Below, in pieces: positions 1-8,875 of a DNA stretch of 64,000 nt. A program made the translations under genes and the position numbers. The stretch is from Ardenticatenales bacterium (GTDB taxonomy: Bacteria; Chloroflexota; Anaerolineae; Promineifilales; Promineifilaceae). The stretch's first letter is position 1, and every line of letters begins with the position of its first letter. The DNA lies in contig JACKBL010000008.1 of the NCBI GenBank assembly GCA_020634515.1, positions 186,001 to 250,000 on the forward strand, in the 5' to 3' direction. Under the pieces are notes generated by a model. It saw nothing but the letters and a program-made list of their open reading frames with translations, was not told the DNA's origin and made no database searches.

Positions 1-1
1 C

Positions 2-2674
2 GTGCAGGCCCTCTCCTTGCTCACGCCCGACAACCTCCGCCTGCTACAACCGGAAGTCATCGCTTTGCTGCCACCCGCTTACCTGGACACCCTCGATCCC
101 GCCTTGCGCGCCGAACTGGACACCCTGGCCGCGGATTATGGCGGCGCGGGGCAACTGGCCGCCGCCGAGCAAGCCGAACGTGAAGCCGCTTCCGCCGGCG
201 CGCCGCCGCTGGGTGGTATCTGGATTGAACCCGCGCCCGATGGCTCGCCCTCCGCCTTCCAGACGGCGGCGGACATCCTCAACAATGCCTTCGTGCCGGG
301 TGCGGCCAATTTCCTTAACTTCTTCCCCGAATCTCCTCAGGTCCAAAACGCCGCCGACTGGCTCGGCGCGCTCACGCCAGACGTCATCGCGTATCTGGCC
401 GAGAATGAAGAGGATTTCGCGGCCACGTTGCAGCCCAATGTGCTGGAAATGATGTCGCCGGAAAGCCTCACCTACTTGCTGGACAACTACCCCGATGCGT
501 TTGCGCCTGACCTGGCGCAGCGGCTGCGCGGCATCGCCGCCGGCCAGATCGCCGCCTTCATCCCCGAAGCCAGCATCACGCGCACCGATGGCAACCCCGC
601 CGTTATCCTCAGTCTCTACAAAGATGGCGACGCCAATACGGTCGTCGTCGCGCACCGCATTTTCGATGCGCTGGACGCCTACAAAGCGGAGCATCCCGGT
701 GTGCAAACCAGCCTCGTCTTTGAGCAGGCCACCTTTATCGAAGATTCGATTTCCGGCGTGTCGCGGGAAGGCATCCTGGGGGGCGTTTTCGCCATCGTCG
801 TCATCCTGCTCTTCCTCAGTGGGCATGTCGGCGGCAGGTATCGCCTGAGCTGGCGGGCCACGCTGGTGACGGCGGTGTCCATTCCCCTTTCTTTGTTCGC
901 GGCCTTGCTGCTGATGCGGGTGGTTCCGCCGACGATTGGCGTGTGGTTGCAAGGATTGGTGGAGACGACCAATAACCCCATTCTCACCTTCATTTCGCGC
1001 CTGTTCCCCACCAGTGTCACGTTGAATATCATGACGCTGAGTGGTCTCACGGTGGCGATTGGGCGTGTGGTGGATGACTCGATTGTGGTGTTGGAAAACT
1101 CGTACCGCTTCATTCAGCGCGGCGACGACCCGCGCCACGCGGTGTTGGAAGGGACAAAGGAGGTGGCGATTGCCATTTTCTCGGCGACGGCGACGACGGT
1201 GGCCGTGTTCTTACCTCTGGGTTTGATTGGCGGCCTGATTGGTTCGTTCTTTCTGCCGTTTGGTCTGACGGTGACGTATGCGTTGGCGGCGAGTTTTGTG
1301 GTGTCGATCACGGTTGTGCCGGCATTAACCTACCTCCTCATCCGCCGTGAAAACATCCCCGAAGAACGGGAAAGCGCCATGCAGCGCTGGTACACGCCCA
1401 TCCTGGCCTGGTCCCTGCGCAACCGCTGGCTCACCATGCTCATTGCCGCCCTCATCTTTCTCGGTAGCCTCGGCCTGCTCAACCAACTACCCCGCAGCTT
1501 CATTCCCTCCATTGGCGAACCCACGGTCAATGTTACAGTTGGTCTTCCTGCCGGCACGCGTATGGCGGAAACCGACAGCCTGGCGCGCGAATTCGAGGCA
1601 GTCGTGGCCGATTTGCCGGCCATAGACACCGTGCAAACGGAAGTAGGCAGTGCCGGCGGGTTTGAGGCAGCTTTTGGTGGCGGTGGCGTGCGTGAGAACA
1701 GTGCCGCCATCACCATCAGCGTCGCGGACCAGGAGCAAATCAACGAACTGACGAACGAGATCCGCCAGCGGGCGCAAGCGTTATTCGGCGCGGATAATGT
1801 GACCGTCTCCGCCGCTTCGCAAACCGGCTTTGGCGGCTTCGCCCTTGTCCTCACGGGCGACTCGGCGGCGGAACTGCAAGACCTGGTTGGCCCCGTCGAA
1901 GCGGCCCTCGGCTCCGTGGACCTGGACGCCGATGGCGTGCCGGACATCGCCAACGTTAGCAGCAATGTGGACGCGACCGCCGTTGGCGGTAGTGGAACCA
2001 TCATACGGATTGATGGCCGACCCGCCGTCAGCTTCAGCGGTGATTTGGAAACGGACAACACCATTGGCGTCACCAACGCGGCCAAGCAGGCCATCATCGA
2101 CGTGGGGCTGCCCAGTGGCGTGCAGGTGAGCGAGGGCTTCGACTCGCAGCAGCAAATCGAAGGCTTCCAGAGCATGGTGGTGGCGATTGGCTACTCCATT
2201 GTTCTCGTCTACCTGATCATGGCCCTGACTTTCCGCAGTCTGGTTCATCCGTTCACCATCCTATTCAGTTTGCCCTTTGCCCTGGTGGGCGCGGCCATCG
2301 CCCTGTTCATCACCAACAGCGTCCTGGGCATCTCCGCCATGATTGGCTTCATGATGCTCGTCGGCATTGTGGTGACCAACGGGATTGTCTTGATGGAGCT
2401 GGTGCAGCAGTTGCGCCAGCGCGGCAAAAATGCGACGGATGCCCTGATCGAGGGCGGGCGCACCCGCTTACGTCCCATCTGGATGACGGCCCTGGCCGCT
2501 ATTCTGGCCTTGATCCCGCTGGCGGCCAGCAGCGAGGCGGGCGCGATCATCGCCTCCGAACTGGCCCGCGCCGTCACAGGCGGGTTACTGGTGAGTACGG
2601 CACTGACGCTGCTGGTTGTTCCCGTGGTGTATAGTCTCTTCGATGGTCTGACGAATCGTTTGCGCCGCAAATAA
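2..2674 (+). CDS. RND-family efflux pump permease, 3' part
   Basis: This is an inner-membrane proton-driven efflux transporter of the AcrB/HAE1 kind. The reading frame is open to the left edge, so the GTG at position 2 is not a real start; full-length family members have about 1050 residues and 890 are visible. Membrane segments begin near residue 257. The proton-relay motif GRVVDDSIVVLEN lies near residues 354-366, followed by a helix bundle, a second periplasmic porter domain (about residues 505-720) and a second helix bundle to the end. The visible part of the first periplasmic domain is unusual: it carries a run of short leucine-rich helical repeats of the form L-x-P-E/D-x-L/I-x-x-L (about residues 5-40 and 120-175). 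No adaptor or outer-membrane factor gene follows. A strong terminator lies 240 bases downstream. Family assignment is firm; the substrate is unknown. Confidence 0.93.
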   Translation: MQALSLLTPDNLRLLQPEVIALLPPAYLDTLDPALRAELDTLAADYGGAGQLAAAEQAEREAASAGAPPLGGIWIEPAPDGSPSAFQTAADILNNAFVPGAANFLNFFPESPQVQNAADWLGALTPDVIAYLAENEEDFAATLQPNVLEMMSPESLTYLLDNYPDAFAPDLAQRLRGIAAGQIAAFIPEASITRTDGNPAVILSLYKDGDANTVVVAHRIFDALDAYKAEHPGVQTSLVFEQATFIEDSISGVSREGILGGVFAIVVILLFLSGHVGGRYRLSWRATLVTAVSIPLSLFAALLLMRVVPPTIGVWLQGLVETTNNPILTFISRLFPTSVTLNIMTLSGLTVAIGRVVDDSIVVLENSYRFIQRGDDPRHAVLEGTKEVAIAIFSATATTVAVFLPLGLIGGLIGSFFLPFGLTVTYALAASFVVSITVVPALTYLLIRRENIPEERESAMQRWYTPILAWSLRNRWLTMLIAALIFLGSLGLLNQLPRSFIPSIGEPTVNVTVGLPAGTRMAETDSLAREFEAVVADLPAIDTVQTEVGSAGGFEAAFGGGGVRENSAAITISVADQEQINELTNEIRQRAQALFGADNVTVSAASQTGFGGFALVLTGDSAAELQDLVGPVEAALGSVDLDADGVPDIANVSSNVDATAVGGSGTIIRIDGRPAVSFSGDLETDNTIGVTNAAKQAIIDVGLPSGVQVSEGFDSQQQIEGFQSMVVAIGYSIVLVYLIMALTFRSLVHPFTILFSLPFALVGAAIALFITNSVLGISAMIGFMMLVGIVVTNGIVLMELVQQLRQRGKNATDALIEGGRTRLRPIWMTALAAILALIPLAASSEAGAIIASELARAVTGGLLVSTALTLLVVPVVYSLFDGLTNRLRRK

Positions 2675-2911
2675 GAAACGGATAAAGTGGAGGCAGGGTG
2701 CGGCGCAGGCAAGTGCGTCGCCCCTGTCGCTGACCGGGGATGAAGCCTGCCCGTCGCGTGGCAATGGCGTGCATGATGGAGAATGAGAATCCCGAACCAG
2801 GATGGCGAGATGTCGGACAATCTGAAACGCATACGTCGCGCCTGGAGGGTTGTATTGAACACAAATCTTCCTGAACTCGGATATGCCAGGAGAATCCGGG
2901 TTTGAGTACTG

Positions 2912-2941
2912 GCGCCACTGTTGTGAGACAGTGGCGCTTTT
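2912..2941 (+). terminator. Intrinsic terminator after the RND pump gene
   Basis: A perfect 9-bp stem (GCGCCACTG / CAGTGGCGC) with an 8-base loop is followed directly by TTTT. It ends plus-strand transcription from the RND gene. It also shows that the carrier start must lie further downstream. Confidence 0.8.
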
Positions 2942-2967
2942 GCTCTCTGGAATGGGTTGGATACAAT
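2940..2967 (+). promoter_or_regulatory. Possible sigma-70-type promoter for the SLC13 carrier
   Basis: TTGCTC at 2940-2945 and TACAAT at 2962-2967 are 16 bases apart, just past the terminator and 85 bases before the chosen start. Assignment is by pattern only. Confidence 0.35.
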
Positions 2968-3051
2968 GACGCCCTCCACCGTCCCGTGACCGGCGGGTTT
3001 TCGGATGTCAAACATTTTACCATTGTGCCAGGTTGGACAATTCTTCAAAGG

Positions 3052-4848
3052 ATGGAACACTTGACAGTACAGATCGTGCTCGTGCTGTTAATTCTGGGGG
3101 TGGCGATTGTCCTTTTCGCCACGGAACGCATTCGTGTAGACGTGGTATCTCTGATGGTGCTGCTGTCGTTGTTCTTGACGGGCATCATTAGCGTGGAAGA
3201 TGCCTTTGGGGGGTTCGCCAATCCAGCCGTGATCACTGTGTGGGCGATTTATATGATGAGCGATGGGATGGCGCGGGTGGGCGTGGCGGATATGCTCGGC
3301 GCGCGTATCTTGCGCCTTGCCGGCAATGATCAGGCCCGTCTCGTGTTTTACATTATGCTCATGGTGGGCATCATGTCCGCCTTCACAAACAACATCGGCG
3401 CGACCGCCGTCTTGTTGCCTGCCGTGATCAGCATTGGGACGCAGACGAATGTGCCGGCATCTAAACTGCTCATCCCTCTGGCCTTTGGCTCCCTCCTCGG
3501 CGGCGTCACCACCCTCATCGGCACTCCCCCCAACCTCCTCGTCAGCGCCGCCCTCGTTGAAGCCGGGCTGGCCCCCTTCAATTTGCTCGACTTCACCCCC
3601 CTCGGCGTCATCATCCTCGCCAGCAGCATCCTCTACATGGTCTTCATCGGGCGACATCTGCTGCCAGAGCGGCGCGAAGTCTCCCATTCCGCCGACCTGG
3701 CCCGCGATTATCACCTGCGCGACTACTTGTGCGAACTGACCGTGCTGCCCAATTCTCCCCTGGTCGATAAAACATTGGAGCAGGCCCGCCTGGGCGAAAT
3801 CTACGACCTCACGGTCATCGCCCTGGTGCGCAACGGCGAAACGCACCTGGACCTGGTGGCGACCTCCGTGCTGCACGCCGGCGACCGCCTGCTCTGCAAG
3901 GGGTCCGTGCAAGACATGCTGTCCTTGCAAGAGCAGTTGGGCATCAGCTTTGACGCGAATACGCACGTGCGCGTGCGCGACCTGATTTCCGCGGACACAA
4001 TCCTGGCGGAGCTTGTGGTCAGCCAGCGCGCCGATTTCATCGGGCAAACCCTGCAGGAGGCGGATTTTCGCAATCGGTATGATCTGACCGTGCTGGCTAT
4101 CTGGCATGATACGGCCCACATCACGGCCTCGTTGGAAGATATTCCCCTGCGCCTGGGGGACGTATTACTCGTGCATGGTCGCCGCGAGCGGATTGAATCG
4201 TTGCGCGGCCACAATGGTTTTCTCGTTTTGGGACCTTTGGAGATTGAGACCCCTCGCCATCATAAAGCGCCACTGGCGGTTGCTATTTTTGCCTCCATGA
4301 TTGGTCTGGTCCTGGTGGGTGTGCTGCACATTTCCGCCGCCGCGGTGATGGGCACGGTTCTGTTCGTCCTTACGGGGGTGATGACGATGGACGAAGCGTA
4401 TCGGGCTGTGGAGTGGAAGTCGGTGTTTTTAATTGCCGGCATGTTGCCCATGAGCATCGCCATGCAGCAAACGGGCGCAGCCCAACTCGCAGCCGACTCC
4501 ATTCTGGGACTCGTCGGCAGCTTCGGCGCGCGCGGCCTCCTCCTCGGCCTCTTCATCCTCACCACCATCCTCACCGGCTTCATGTCCAACGCCGCCGCCG
4601 CCGTCCTCGTCGCTCCCATTGCCATCAGTGCCGCCCAAGGTCTGGGATTGGAGCCACATGGGTTTGTCATGGGCGTGGGCATTGCCGCCTCCAGCGCCTT
4701 TTTCACTCCCGTCGGCCACCAGGCCAACGTCCTCGTTTATGGCCCCGGCGGCTACCGCTTCTTCGATTACACCAAAGTCGGCGTGCCCCTGACCATTCTC
4801 ATTTGGATATTGATGCTCATCTTCCTGCCCGTTTTCTTTCCCCTGTAG
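3052..4848 (+). CDS. SLC13/DASS-family anion permease with two RCK_C (TrkA-C) domains
   Basis: A membrane carrier of the divalent-anion/sodium symporter group, which moves sulfate, dicarboxylates or similar anions. Two hydrophobic blocks (about residues 1-200 and 400-598) flank a soluble middle made of two RCK_C-type regulatory domains, the usual build of the bacterial subgroup. Conserved features include the SNAAAAVLVAPIA stretch and the matching NNIGATAVLLPAVIS stretch, the two inverted-repeat substrate-site loops. The start was put at ATG 3052. TTG 3061 is an alternative and has better spacing from the AAAGGA at 3047-3052. The in-frame TTG at 2902 is ruled out because a terminator lies between. 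The gene ends 27 bases before the ABC permease. The substrate cannot be told from sequence. Confidence 0.9.
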   Translation: MEHLTVQIVLVLLILGVAIVLFATERIRVDVVSLMVLLSLFLTGIISVEDAFGGFANPAVITVWAIYMMSDGMARVGVADMLGARILRLAGNDQARLVFYIMLMVGIMSAFTNNIGATAVLLPAVISIGTQTNVPASKLLIPLAFGSLLGGVTTLIGTPPNLLVSAALVEAGLAPFNLLDFTPLGVIILASSILYMVFIGRHLLPERREVSHSADLARDYHLRDYLCELTVLPNSPLVDKTLEQARLGEIYDLTVIALVRNGETHLDLVATSVLHAGDRLLCKGSVQDMLSLQEQLGISFDANTHVRVRDLISADTILAELVVSQRADFIGQTLQEADFRNRYDLTVLAIWHDTAHITASLEDIPLRLGDVLLVHGRRERIESLRGHNGFLVLGPLEIETPRHHKAPLAVAIFASMIGLVLVGVLHISAAAVMGTVLFVLTGVMTMDEAYRAVEWKSVFLIAGMLPMSIAMQQTGAAQLAADSILGLVGSFGARGLLLGLFILTTILTGFMSNAAAAVLVAPIAISAAQGLGLEPHGFVMGVGIAASSAFFTPVGHQANVLVYGPGGYRFFDYTKVGVPLTILIWILMLIFLPVFFPL

Positions 4849-4875
4849 GCGAGAAGTAGCGAGGGTAAGTGGCGC

Positions 4876-6543
4876 GTGATGCGTGGATCTCCGTTCTCCT
4901 GGCTGAAAAAAGGACCGCGCCTGGCTCTTGTCGCCTTGCCGCTGCTGTTCCTCGCCCTTTTCTTTTTCTATCCTCTGGTCAACATTCTGCGCCTCAGTCT
5001 GACGGTTGCTGCGCTGCAAACGTTTTTTGCGCGCGCCTATCTCTGGCGCGTCCTTTGGTTTACCGTCTGGCAGGCGGCGCTCTCCACGCTGCTGACATTG
5101 CTGATCGGCTTGCCGGCATCTTACCTGTTCGCGCGTTATGATTTTGCCGGCAAACACCTCCTGCGCGCCCTCACCACCATCCCCTTCGTCATGCCCACCG
5201 TCGTCGTCGCCGCCGCCTTTCGCGCCCTGCTGGGACCATCCGGCCCCGTCAACCAATCCCTCATGACGCTTTTTCGCCTCAGCCAGCCGCCGCTGCGCCT
5301 GGAACAAACCCTGGCCATCATCCTCCTGGCGCACATCTTCTACAACGTCACCATCGTCGTGCGTCTGGTAGGCGGCTTTTGGGCCAACCTCAACCCCCGC
5401 CTGACCGAAGCGGCCCAACTGTTGGGGGCCTCGCCCCGGCGCGCCTTTTGGGAAGTAACCCTGCCACTATTGCGCCCACCGCTGTTCGGCGCGGCGCTGC
5501 TCATCTACCTGTTCACCTTCACCAGCTTTGGCGTCGTCCTCATCCTGGGTGGCCCCCGTTTTAGCACCATCGAGACGGAAATCTACCGCCAATACGTGAC
5601 CTACTTGCGCCCGGACATCGCCGCCTTGTTATCTCTCCTGCAAATCCTCTTCACCTTCCTCCTCATGTCGGCCTATGCGCGCTGGCAGCGACGCGCCGCC
5701 GTTCCCCTGGACTTGCAGCCGCAACAGCGCACCGTGCGCCGCCCCATTACGGTCGGCGAGAAACTGCGCGTCGGCGCGTTGGTAGGCGGCCTGAGCGCGT
5801 TCCTGCTGCTGCCGCTGCTGGCGTTGGTGTGGCGCTCGCTCACCGACGCCTCCGGCCATCTCACCCTGGCCTATTATCAGGCGCTGCCCGTTTCCCGCCG
5901 CGGCAGCATCACCTTTATTCCGCCGCTGCTGGCGGTGCGCAATTCCCTCCTGTTTGGTCTGCTGACGGTGCTGTTCGCGTCTTTCTTCGGCCTGCTTAGC
6001 GCCACGCTGCTCACGCGCCCGGCACGCGGGCGCGGCTGGTTGGAACCCGTCTTCATGCTGCCCCTGGGCGTCTCCGCCGTCACCCTCGGCTTTGGCTACG
6101 TAGTTACCTATCGCGGCCTGCGCACCTCCCCTCTGCTCGTCCTCATCGCCCATGTCCTGGTTGCCTTCCCCTTTGTCGTGCGCGCCGTGCTGCCCGTGCT
6201 GCAAGGGATTCGCCCCCGCTTGCGCGAAGCGGCTGCCCTGCTGGGCGCGTCTCCCGCGCGCGTCTGGCGCGAGATTGACCTGCCCATTGTGGGGCGGGCG
6301 CTGCTGGTGGGCGCGGTCTTTGCCTTCACCATCAGCATGGGTGAGTTTGGGGCCACCAGTTTCATTGCCCGACCCAACAGCGGCTATCTGACGTTGCCGA
6401 TTGCCATTGAGCGGTATTTGAGCCAGCCGGGCGCACTTAATTTTGGGCAGGCGCTGGCGATGAGTACGCTGCTGATGCTGGTTTGTACGGTGGGCTTTTT
6501 GGCGATTGAGCGTTTTCGTTACGCGGATGTGGGGGAGTTTTAG
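4876..6543 (+). CDS. ABC transporter permease, two fused permease domains (iron/thiamine-type)
   Basis: An inner-membrane subunit of a binding-protein-dependent importer. Two permease domains of about 270 residues each are fused in one 555-residue chain, as in the FbpB/SfuB/ThiP group. Each carries an EAA loop that contacts the ATPase: EAAQLLGASPRRAFWEV near residue 177 and EAAALLGASPARVWREI near residue 453. The start is GTG 4876 or the adjacent ATG 4879, both with GAGGG at 4861-4865 upstream. The ATPase gene follows after a 7-bp repeat array, so the two very probably form one transporter. No solute-binding protein gene lies nearby, so the substrate (ferric iron, thiamine, phosphonate or other) stays open. 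Confidence 0.9.
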   Translation: MMRGSPFSWLKKGPRLALVALPLLFLALFFFYPLVNILRLSLTVAALQTFFARAYLWRVLWFTVWQAALSTLLTLLIGLPASYLFARYDFAGKHLLRALTTIPFVMPTVVVAAAFRALLGPSGPVNQSLMTLFRLSQPPLRLEQTLAIILLAHIFYNVTIVVRLVGGFWANLNPRLTEAAQLLGASPRRAFWEVTLPLLRPPLFGAALLIYLFTFTSFGVVLILGGPRFSTIETEIYRQYVTYLRPDIAALLSLLQILFTFLLMSAYARWQRRAAVPLDLQPQQRTVRRPITVGEKLRVGALVGGLSAFLLLPLLALVWRSLTDASGHLTLAYYQALPVSRRGSITFIPPLLAVRNSLLFGLLTVLFASFFGLLSATLLTRPARGRGWLEPVFMLPLGVSAVTLGFGYVVTYRGLRTSPLLVLIAHVLVAFPFVVRAVLPVLQGIRPRLREAAALLGASPARVWREIDLPIVGRALLVGAVFAFTISMGEFGATSFIARPNSGYLTLPIAIERYLSQPGALNFGQALAMSTLLMLVCTVGFLAIERFRYADVGEF

Positions 6544-6654
6544 AGGTATGAGGTGTGAGGTATGAGGTATGAGGTATGAGGTGTGAGGTATGAGGTATGA
6601 GGTATGAGGTATGAGGTATGAGGTATGAGGTATGAGGTGTGAGGTGTGAGGTGT
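6543..6654 (+). repeat. Sixteen tandem copies of a 7-bp unit GAGGTAT/GAGGTGT
   Basis: The array starts at the last base of the permease stop codon and runs to 6654, 17 bases before the ATPase start. Twelve units are... GAGGTAT type except units 2, 6, 14, 15 and 16, which are GAGGTGT. Each unit contains a Shine-Dalgarno-like GAGGT. Period 7 in an untranslated spacer can vary in copy number without breaking a reading frame. Confidence 0.95.
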
Positions 6655-6671
6655 GAGGGGGATGGTGATTT

Positions 6672-7730
6672 ATGTTGATGATTGAGCGGGTGACGAAGGC
6701 GTATGAGGGGGAGGTGGTGCTGCGGGAGGTGTCTTTGAGTGTGGCGGCAGGGGAGGTGACGGTCCTGTTGGGGCCGAGTGGCTGCGGCAAGACGACGCTG
6801 TTGCGGATTGTGGCCGGTTTGGAGAAGGGGGATGGGGGGCGGGTGTTGTGGGATGGGGTGGATTTGGCGGCTGTACCTCCTTTCCGGCGGAATTTTGGTT
6901 TTGTTTTTCAGGAATATGCTTTGTTTCCGCACAAGAACGTGGCGGAGAATGTGGCTTTTGGCTTGCGGATGGCGGGTTGGGACGCGGCGCGTGTGGCGGT
7001 GCGGGTGCGGCAGGCGTTGACGTGGGTGGGGCTGGCGGATTTGGGGGCGCGGCAGGTGCAGGCGTTGTCGGGTGGGGAACAGCAGCGCGTGGCGCTGGCT
7101 CGTTCGCTGGCTCCGGCGCCCCGTTTGCTGTTGCTGGATGAGCCGCTGGGGGCGCTGGATCGGGCGCTGCGGGAGCGGTTGTTGACGGAGTTGCGCCCGA
7201 TTTTGTTGCAGGCGGGGCGGGAGATGGGGTATGATGCCGGCATCACCGCCCTCTACGTCACCCACGACCAATCCGAAGCCTTCGCCCTCGCCGACACCAT
7301 CGTTCTTCTCAACGCCGGCCGCGTCGAACAGCAAGCCACCCCGCAAACCCTTTACCATCACCCGGCTACCCCTTTTGTCGCCCGCTTCCTGGGCATGAGC
7401 AACCTGCTGGCCGGGCGCACGTTATCCCTGGACCCCGCGCGGGTGCAGACGACGCTCGGCGAATTTCGTGTAGCCAATAGAGGGGGGCGGCATAGGGAAA
7501 ATGTGACCCTGTTAATCCGGCCCGAAGCGGCTGCGCCAGGGGATACGGGCGTCAACGTCATCACCGGGTTTTTGCATGATGTTTCTTTTCGAGGACGCTT
7601 TTGCCTCATCATCGTGCAAGTGGGGGAAACGCGGCTGCACTTTGAACTGGACGCCACTGCCCCGCTGCCGCCCGTGGGTCAAGTCGTGACCCTTTCCCTG
7701 CGTCCGGAAATGCTGCAAATGATCGATTGA
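6672..7730 (+). CDS. ABC transporter ATP-binding subunit (PotA/FbpC-like)
   Basis: The cytoplasmic ATPase that powers the importer whose permease lies just upstream. Walker A GPSGCGKTT is near residues 36-44, the Q-loop FQEYALFPHKN near 79-89, the signature LSGGEQQRVALARSLA near 135-148, and Walker B LLLLDEP follows directly. After residue 240 comes a short TOBE-like beta domain, usual for importers of this group. The start ATG 6672 has GAGGGGG at 6655-6661 about 10 bases upstream, at the end of the 7-bp repeat array. Codon use changes abruptly near 7235, at a TGCCGGCA site: G/T-ending codons before, C-ending codons after. The gene is intact. Confidence 0.93.
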   Translation: MLMIERVTKAYEGEVVLREVSLSVAAGEVTVLLGPSGCGKTTLLRIVAGLEKGDGGRVLWDGVDLAAVPPFRRNFGFVFQEYALFPHKNVAENVAFGLRMAGWDAARVAVRVRQALTWVGLADLGARQVQALSGGEQQRVALARSLAPAPRLLLLDEPLGALDRALRERLLTELRPILLQAGREMGYDAGITALYVTHDQSEAFALADTIVLLNAGRVEQQATPQTLYHHPATPFVARFLGMSNLLAGRTLSLDPARVQTTLGEFRVANRGGRHRENVTLLIRPEAAAPGDTGVNVITGFLHDVSFRGRFCLIIVQVGETRLHFELDATAPLPPVGQVVTLSLRPEMLQMID

Positions 7731-7734
7731 CTCA

Positions 7735-7792
7735 AGATTGGACCAATTTCACGCGCTCAACGGCCATTTCCACCAGAAAATTGGTCCAATCT
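7735..7792. repeat. Dispersed hairpin repeat, copy 1 (GATTGG family)
   Basis: A perfect 15-bp inverted repeat, AGATTGGACCAATTT at 7735-7749 and its complement at 7778-7792, encloses a 28-base loop. The whole unit, loop included, resembles 30148-30206. It sits five bases after the ATPase stop. It may serve as a transcription end, but no T-run follows on either strand. Confidence 0.75.
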
Positions 7793-7814
7793 AGCTAACA
7801 GACGGAGGTTAATG

Positions 7815-8813
7815 ATGTCTCGCAAACAGAATGGAATTGTTAAAACTTTACTGGGTTGGCCGCTGCTGCTGGCCGGCGGTTGGATGGCCTACAGCAAGTG
7901 GTTTGTTGATCACAATGCGTTTCTGCCGAATGCGATCCCGGAGGCGGAATGGGAATTGTTGCAGAGCGAAAATGCCGGCAAACTCAACATCTACCACCGC
8001 TCCCATCCCCAGGGCCGCCCCTTACTCCTCATCCACAGCGTCAACGCCGCCGCCAGCGCCTACGAAATGGGACCCCTCTTCCGCCATTACGTCGGCCTGC
8101 GCCCCGTCTACGCCCTGGACCTCCCCGGTTACGGCTTCTCCGACCGCGCCCCCCGTGCCTACACGCCCGCCCTCTTCCAACACGCCATCATTGACGTCTT
8201 GCACCAGATCGGCGCGCCCGCCGACGTCGTAGCGTTGTCATTGGGCTGCGAGTTTGCCGCCGCCGCCGCCCTGGCGCGCCCGGAACTGTTCCACTCCCTC
8301 GTCTGCATCTCCCCGTCTGGCCTGAACGCCCAGAACACAGGGCGCGCCACGCAGCAGGCAAGTATGCGCGGCAGCAGCGACCGGCTGTATCAGTTTCTCG
8401 CCTTTCCCTTGTGGGCGCGCCCCCTCTTTGACCTGATTGCCAGCCGCCGCAGCATACGCTTCTTCCTGCGGCAGAGCTTCGTGGACGACATCACGCCCGG
8501 CTTCGTGGACTACGCCTACGCCACGTCCCACCAGCCCGGCGCGGAACACGCCCCGCTCGCCTTCCTCAGCGGCAAACTTTTCACCCAGGACGTTTGTGGT
8601 CAGGTTTACGAAAAGTTGGACACGCCCGCCCTGATCATCTACGACGAGGACGCCTATTCCCGCTTTGACCGCCTGCCAGAACTGCTACAGCGTAACCCCC
8701 GTTGGCGCGCCACCCGCATCGTTCCCAGCCGCGGTCTGCCTCACTTCGAGAAACTCTCCGAAACCGTCGGCGCGCTGGACCACTTTTGGGAAGGATTGGG
8801 CGATGAGGCGTAG
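7815..8813 (+). CDS. Alpha/beta hydrolase with N-terminal membrane anchor
   Basis: A probable esterase/lipase-like hydrolase of unknown substrate, 332 residues. A hydrophobic N-terminal stretch (about residues 9-27) looks like an uncleaved anchor. The fold markers are an LLLIHSVNAA strand and oxyanion loop near residue 73, the nucleophile elbow ALSLGCEFA near 138-146, an acid strand ALIIYDEDAY near 274 and a catalytic-type histidine in GLPHFEKL near 307. The elbow has Ala where GxSxG proteins have the first Gly, so reactivity is likely but not certain. The start was put at the second ATG (7815), six bases after GGAGG at 7804-7808; ATG 7812 is too close. The gene is flanked by hairpins on both sides. 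Confidence 0.85.
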   Translation: MSRKQNGIVKTLLGWPLLLAGGWMAYSKWFVDHNAFLPNAIPEAEWELLQSENAGKLNIYHRSHPQGRPLLLIHSVNAAASAYEMGPLFRHYVGLRPVYALDLPGYGFSDRAPRAYTPALFQHAIIDVLHQIGAPADVVALSLGCEFAAAAALARPELFHSLVCISPSGLNAQNTGRATQQASMRGSSDRLYQFLAFPLWARPLFDLIASRRSIRFFLRQSFVDDITPGFVDYAYATSHQPGAEHAPLAFLSGKLFTQDVCGQVYEKLDTPALIIYDEDAYSRFDRLPELLQRNPRWRATRIVPSRGLPHFEKLSETVGALDHFWEGLGDEA

Positions 8814-8818
8814 ATGAT

Positions 8819-8851
8819 AGATTGGTTCATTCTCCAAGAATGAACCAATCT
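8819..8851. terminator. Perfect hairpin between convergent genes, likely bidirectional terminator
   Basis: A 15-bp perfect stem (AGATTGGTTCATTCT and its complement) with a 3-base loop lies between the hydrolase stop (8813) and the stop of the minus-strand beta-helix remnant (8876). It shares the AGATTGG edge with the repeats at 7735 and 30148. It has no clear T-run, so termination is inferred from position and stem strength. Confidence 0.6.
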
Positions 8852-8875
8852 TGGGCGGGTTTGTATGCTGTTCGT

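Larger units (their letters stand above)
2675..3051. other. Intergenic region between RND pump and SLC13 carrier
   Basis: It holds an intrinsic terminator (2912-2941) and a promoter-like pair (2940-2967). An open frame continues upstream from the carrier to a TTG at 2902 but runs straight through the terminator stem, so it is not coding there. A possible 30-codon frame starting near 2772 has no supporting features. Confidence 0.6.

Noticed and set aside
44..1138. Long antisense frames (364 aa here, and 343 aa at 3088-4119, 329 aa at 4429-5418 and others)
   Set aside because: They lie opposite strongly conserved genes, have low-complexity Arg/Gly/His-rich products, and show no family motif. 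High GC creates such frames.
2772..2871. Small frame of about 30 codons between RND pump and terminator
   Set aside because: No ribosome site, no family resemblance and atypical composition.
2902..3051. N-terminal extension of the SLC13 carrier from TTG 2902
   Set aside because: It would translate through a strong intrinsic terminator and adds residues with no match to the family.
6543..6654. CRISPR-like array
   Set aside because: Units are 7 bp and directly adjacent, with no spacers and no cas genes.
6540..7361. Antisense frame with repeated PHTSYLI units
   Set aside because: The repeats are only the translation of the 7-bp DNA array; the rest is opposite the ATPase gene.
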